Shown here in pieces: positions 61,037 to 64,000 of a stretch of DNA of 64,000 bases. Position 1 is the stretch's first letter. The number at the start of each line of letters is the position of its first letter. The notes below the pieces were generated by a model. It saw nothing but the letters and a program-made list of their open reading frames with translations, was not told the DNA's origin and did not search any database. The DNA comes from an uncultured Flavobacteriaceae bacterium (GTDB lineage Bacteria > Bacteroidota > Bacteroidia > Flavobacteriales > Flavobacteriaceae). The position numbers and the translations under genes were made by a program. Location of the stretch: the NCBI GenBank assembly GCA_947495135.1, contig CANLXN010000002.1:248001-312000 (forward strand), read 5' to 3'.

Positions 61037-62116
61037 CTACGAATAATCTGATCCGAATTTATCCGAAACATCATTCAACAATTGTTTTATATCCTGTTCT
61101 TTCTTCTTCGGAAATATAAGCAAAACATTTTCTTTGTCGACAATAATATAATCATCGATCCCATCAACTACTACCAGTTTTTCCGCAGATGTATAAATCA
61201 TATTGCCCTTTGCATCTTTCAAATGAGTTAATGCTCTTACTACTGCATTCTCATCTTTTTCGCTGGTAATTTTATCATGTAACGCTCCCCATGTTCCTAA
61301 ATCGTTCCAATCGAAGGTAGCTTTTTTCACAAATACGTTGGTCGCTTTTTCTAAAATCCCGTAATCAATAGATATGTTTTCGGCTTTAGGATAATTTTCT
61401 TTGATAAAATCGTTCTCTTCCGAAGAATTCAGAGCTTCAAAACCACTATTAAACAGCGCAGACATTTCTGGCATTAAAGTTTCAAAAGCATTTTTAATAC
61501 TCTTCGCACTCCACATAAAGATCCCTGCATTCCACAGAAAATTACCATCTGCCAAAAATTCTTTAGCCGTTTCGTAGTTTGGCTTTTCCCTAAATTGTTT
61601 GACATTGCGTAAATCGGACACATCTTCCTTATCGCTTTCAATATAGCCGTAACCGGTGTTAGGGAAGGTAGGCTGTATTCCTAACGTAACTAGCACATCG
61701 TCTTTTTCACAGGCATTAAAACAGGTAATCACATCTTTCTGAAATGATTTTTCATCTTCTATCCAATGATCGCTAGGCGCGACCAACATCACTGCATTTG
61801 GATCTTTCTTATAAATCTTCAAAGCTGAAAGCAGAATACAAGGTGCTGTATTTCTCATAGCGGGCTCGAGTAATACCTGATCTGATGTAATCGCTGGCAA
61901 CTGTTCCAAACACAAATCTAAATATCGTTCATTTGTAAGTATCTGGATATTCTCTTTAGGCACAATTTGATGGAGGCGTGCAAACGTTTTCTGGAGTAGG
62001 CTTTGTCCTGTTCCCAACATATCGTGAAATTGCTTAGGAAATTGTGAAGTGCTTACTGGCCAAAACCTTGACCCTATCCCTCCGGCCATTATTACTGCGT
62101 GATAGTTTTTATTCAA
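61037..62116 (-). CDS. manC: Mannose-1-phosphate guanylyltransferase
   Basis: 359 residues, nucleotidyltransferase that makes GDP-mannose for envelope polysaccharides. GGIGSRFWPVSTSQFPKQF is the phosphate-binding signature, followed by QSLLQKTFARL, APSDHWIEDEKSF and FREKPNYETAKEFL. No ATG start fits: TTG at 62116 gives the family N-terminus (MNKNYHAVIMAGG), and a GTG at 62155 is the alternative. It lacks a C-terminal isomerase domain. Confidence 0.9.
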   Translation of the reverse strand: MNKNYHAVIMAGGIGSRFWPVSTSQFPKQFHDMLGTGQSLLQKTFARLHQIVPKENIQILTNERYLDLCLEQLPAITSDQVLLEPAMRNTAPCILLSALKIYKKDPNAVMLVAPSDHWIEDEKSFQKDVITCFNACEKDDVLVTLGIQPTFPNTGYGYIESDKEDVSDLRNVKQFREKPNYETAKEFLADGNFLWNAGIFMWSAKSIKNAFETLMPEMSALFNSGFEALNSSEENDFIKENYPKAENISIDYGILEKATNVFVKKATFDWNDLGTWGALHDKITSEKDENAVVRALTHLKDAKGNMIYTSAEKLVVVDGIDDYIIVDKENVLLIFPKKKEQDIKQLLNDVSDKFGSDYS

Positions 62117-62189
62117 TGTGAGTTCGTTTTTGAAGTAAGAATGTATGTACAACACATTCTATGTTCTGTTCTTAATTTTTAGTGTAATG

Positions 62190-62786
62190 TTATTTTAAAA
62201 ATTCCACCTCCGCGTTCGGATTGAATAAATAGATTCTCCCAGTTGAAATTTCCATGCATTCATAACGCTTTACCTTTTTATTTCCTCGTCTAAAAATCCT
62301 TCCATTGTAAAGTCGAAAGGTGCCTCCAAACGGTATTTCAAAGATATAGTTTTTATCGTTGGGTGCATCAAATTGCTTTAAAGCAAGAGACAATTTTGCA
62401 TCGGTATCGCTGCTTGCCTTTGGGTTTTTGAAATGCATAGCCAACACTGGCAACAACTGATTCGGAAAAATCTCTGGCCGCAAAAATGGTAACATTAAAT
62501 GTTGAAAGGTAAGTTTCCACTCTTTACCGTGCGGCTTTATGTAGCGGCCATACTTCGTAAAAGCCACCAAGTGGGCTATTTCGTGAACCAAGGTCACTAA
62601 AAAACGATAAGGATTCAAATTAGAATTTACCGTAATTTGATGTTGCCCATTAGGCATCTTTCTATAATCCCCATGTCGCGTAACACGTTCATTAACGATC
62701 TTGAGATGTACGTTATTAACCTTAATCAATTCAAACGACTGCATTACTGCGGCTTGCGGAATGTATTTCTCAAGAATTTCAGTCAT
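62190..62786 (-). CDS. SprT-like metallopeptidase-fold protein
   Basis: 198 residues with the zinc motif HEIAH (TLVHEIAHLVAF, about residues 67-78) and the third-ligand region KPHGKEWKLTF. The C-terminal part (about 135-198) has FEIPFGGTFRLYNGRIFRRG and a single Cys where SprT relatives carry a zinc ribbon. Related to SprT and Spartan proteases that act on DNA-protein crosslinks, but activity in this family is not established. Overlaps no gene; three bases after the SDR gene. Confidence 0.82.
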   Translation of the reverse strand: MTEILEKYIPQAAVMQSFELIKVNNVHLKIVNERVTRHGDYRKMPNGQHQITVNSNLNPYRFLVTLVHEIAHLVAFTKYGRYIKPHGKEWKLTFQHLMLPFLRPEIFPNQLLPVLAMHFKNPKASSDTDAKLSLALKQFDAPNDKNYIFEIPFGGTFRLYNGRIFRRGNKKVKRYECMEISTGRIYLFNPNAEVEFLK

Positions 62787-62789
62787 ATA

Positions 62790-63473
62790 TCAAGGCGTAG
62801 AACTGGAAACCTCTAGTACTTTCCCGTTGTAATATTTATGAGCGGTCAAAGAGAAGTCCATAATATATTCTGCCATGCCTTCTGCGGATATTGGTGCTTT
62901 AAATCCTGGGAAAGCTTCTTCAAGCATTTCAGTTTGTACGGCTCCCAAAGCCAGTACATTAAAAGAAGGACCGGTCTCTTTATATTCTTCTGCCAGCACC
63001 TCTGTAAGAGTTATTATCGCTGCTTTGCTACTACTATATGCGGCCAGACCCGGAAACTTAACGCTGCCTTGTACTCCTCCCATACTGCTAATGTTAACAA
63101 CATGCCCCTCTTTTTTCATATAAGGCAAAACAGCTTGGGTTAGTGCTGCCGCACCAAAAACATTGACTTCATAAGACATTTGAAAATCTTCTTTTTTTAG
63201 CTTGGCAAATGGTTTATTCACGAGATAACCAGAGTTATTAATTAGTACATCTACGTGTTTCCAATTTTCATTTAGAAAAATAGGTACTTTTTTAATATCG
63301 CGCTGATCTGTTATATCACATGAAAAGCAAGTACAGTTTGACCCACCCATCCCAGAAACGGGAACTTCATTTCTAGACAAAGCCAAAACATTGTGGCCTG
63401 CATTTGTGAATAAGGCTACCAATTCGTAACCAATACCACGACTGGTTCCTGTAATAATAATGTTTTTCTTCAT
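62790..63473 (-). CDS. Short-chain dehydrogenase/reductase
   Basis: 227 residues, classical SDR. Cofactor motif TGTSRGIGYELV near residues 8-19, NNSG at about 80-83, catalytic Ser in NISSMGGVQG and Tyr-x3-Lys in AAYSSSKAAIITL. Substrate cannot be told. The frame is open five codons upstream, but the ATG at 63473 gives the usual N-terminus. A hairpin terminator separates it from the E2 gene upstream. Confidence 0.9.
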   Translation of the reverse strand: MKKNIIITGTSRGIGYELVALFTNAGHNVLALSRNEVPVSGMGGSNCTCFSCDITDQRDIKKVPIFLNENWKHVDVLINNSGYLVNKPFAKLKKEDFQMSYEVNVFGAAALTQAVLPYMKKEGHVVNISSMGGVQGSVKFPGLAAYSSSKAAIITLTEVLAEEYKETGPSFNVLALGAVQTEMLEEAFPGFKAPISAEGMAEYIMDFSLTAHKYYNGKVLEVSSSTP

Positions 63474-63487
63474 ACTTCTAAGATACA

Positions 63488-63522
63488 AAATCCCGCTATC
63501 TCCATGAAGAGTAGCGGGATTT
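63488..63522 (-). terminator. Terminator after the E2 acyltransferase gene
   Basis: AAATCCCGCTA pairs with TAGCGGGATTT around a 13-base loop, with further T residues in minus-strand RNA. It lies 24 bases after the E2 stop and 15 before the SDR start. Confidence 0.75.
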
Positions 63523-63545
63523 GGTTTTAAATGAAAGATTCCAGA

Positions 63546-64000
63546 TTAAACAAACATTGTTACTGGATTCTCTATATAATTTCTCAGTGTTTGTAAAAAC
63601 GCAGCACCTGTTGCTCCGTCGACCGTTCTATGGTCACATGCAAGTGTTACCGTCATTGTATTTCCAACGGCAATCGCTCCATTCTTAACTACTGGTTTTT
63701 GAACAATTGCTCCAACCGATAAAATCGCAGAATTTGGCTGATTAATAATTGAAGTAAATTCCTTGATCCCAAACATACCAAGGTTAGAAACCGTAAAAGT
63801 ACTCCCTTGCATTTCGTCTACTGTCAACTTTCTATTTCTCGCCTTACCTGCTAGATCTCTAACACTAGCTCCAATTTGAGAGAAAGTCATATTATCTGCG
63901 AACTTCAGTACAGGAACCACTAGCCCATCTTCAACAGCTACAGCAACTCCTACATGAATATGTTTAGCAATAACAGTGGCCTTATCTGTCCATTGCGTAT
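63546..64000 (-). CDS. pdhC: 2-oxoacid dehydrogenase E2 acyltransferase, C-terminal part
   Basis: Partial gene running off the right edge; the frame is open to the end of the window with TQWTDKATVIAKHIHVGVAV ahead of the first internal start-like codon. The 2-oxoacid dehydrogenase catalytic domain is clear: VEDGLVVPVLKFAD, STFTVSNLGMFGIKEF and the active-site CDHRTVDGATGAAF. It is most likely the E2 of pyruvate dehydrogenase; branched-chain or 2-oxoglutarate E2 cannot be excluded without the lipoyl domains. Confidence 0.88.
   Translation of the reverse strand, partial: TQWTDKATVIAKHIHVGVAVAVEDGLVVPVLKFADNMTFSQIGASVRDLAGKARNRKLTVDEMQGSTFTVSNLGMFGIKEFTSIINQPNSAILSVGAIVQKPVVKNGAIAVGNTMTVTLACDHRTVDGATGAAFLQTLRNYIENPVTMFV

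Noticed and set aside
1-64000. Prophage, insertion sequence, integron or CRISPR array
   Set aside because: No transposase, integrase, terminal repeats, phage structural genes or spaced repeats were seen on either strand.

Overview
The window is AT-rich chromosomal DNA from a member of the Bacteroidota, almost certainly a marine-type Flavobacteriaceae. The support is two SusC/SusD outer-membrane uptake pairs, several secreted proteins with type IX secretion (T9SS) C-terminal tails, almost no Shine-Dalgarno sequences, promoters of the TTTG / TAnnTTTG type used by the Bacteroidota housekeeping sigma factor, and a Mpl/Obg/Adk/PurK/PurE gene neighbourhood typical of the family. I see no rRNA, tRNA, CRISPR array, prophage or insertion sequence. 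The window reads as a stable chromosomal segment.

Layout. 1-3.7 kb: the str end of the large ribosomal operon on the minus strand (rpsL, rpsG, fusA, rpsJ, start of rplC), with a consensus promoter before rpsL and a terminator-like hairpin pair between rpsJ and rplC. 3.9-20 kb: an Omp85-type barrel protein, two SusC-SusD-small lipoprotein triplets with near-identical promoter/leader regions, and two paralogous T9SS cargo proteins on either side of rlmB and a rhomboid protease. 20-33 kb: rarA; an outer-membrane DUF5723 operon; a radC / deacetylase-like / yjjG operon; DUF1569 and PaiB-type proteins; a tandemly duplicated lipoprotein gene that still carries scars of the duplication; mpl; a structured intergenic element; TPR and DUF4136 proteins. 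33-45 kb: a serine hydrolase coupled to a LytS/LytTR two-component pair, an LRR-like T9SS protein, obgE, adk, purK, a 49-codon gene, purE, an M3 peptidase and an M28 peptidase.

45.6-49.4 kb holds the best candidate for an undescribed system. A GbsR/MarR-family regulator sits behind a perfect 11-bp inverted repeat overlapping its own -33 box. A second TTTCAA-N6-TTGAAA palindrome stands before an adjacent, tightly coupled operon: two small membrane proteins, a TIGR01777 epimerase-like protein, a class I methyltransferase, then an SRPBCC protein. It looks like a self-contained regulon acting on a membrane or lipid-like substrate.

49.5-64 kb: an ECF sigma factor with a soluble ZAS-type partner, a UbiA-like membrane protein, gcvP, a ketoacyl-synthase/methyltransferase/glycosyltransferase operon, an alkaline phosphatase lipoprotein, an Mla-type ABC permease and ATPase, a DUF389 protein, mannose-1-phosphate guanylyltransferase, a SprT-like protein, a short-chain dehydrogenase, and the 3' part of a 2-oxoacid dehydrogenase E2 gene cut by the window end.
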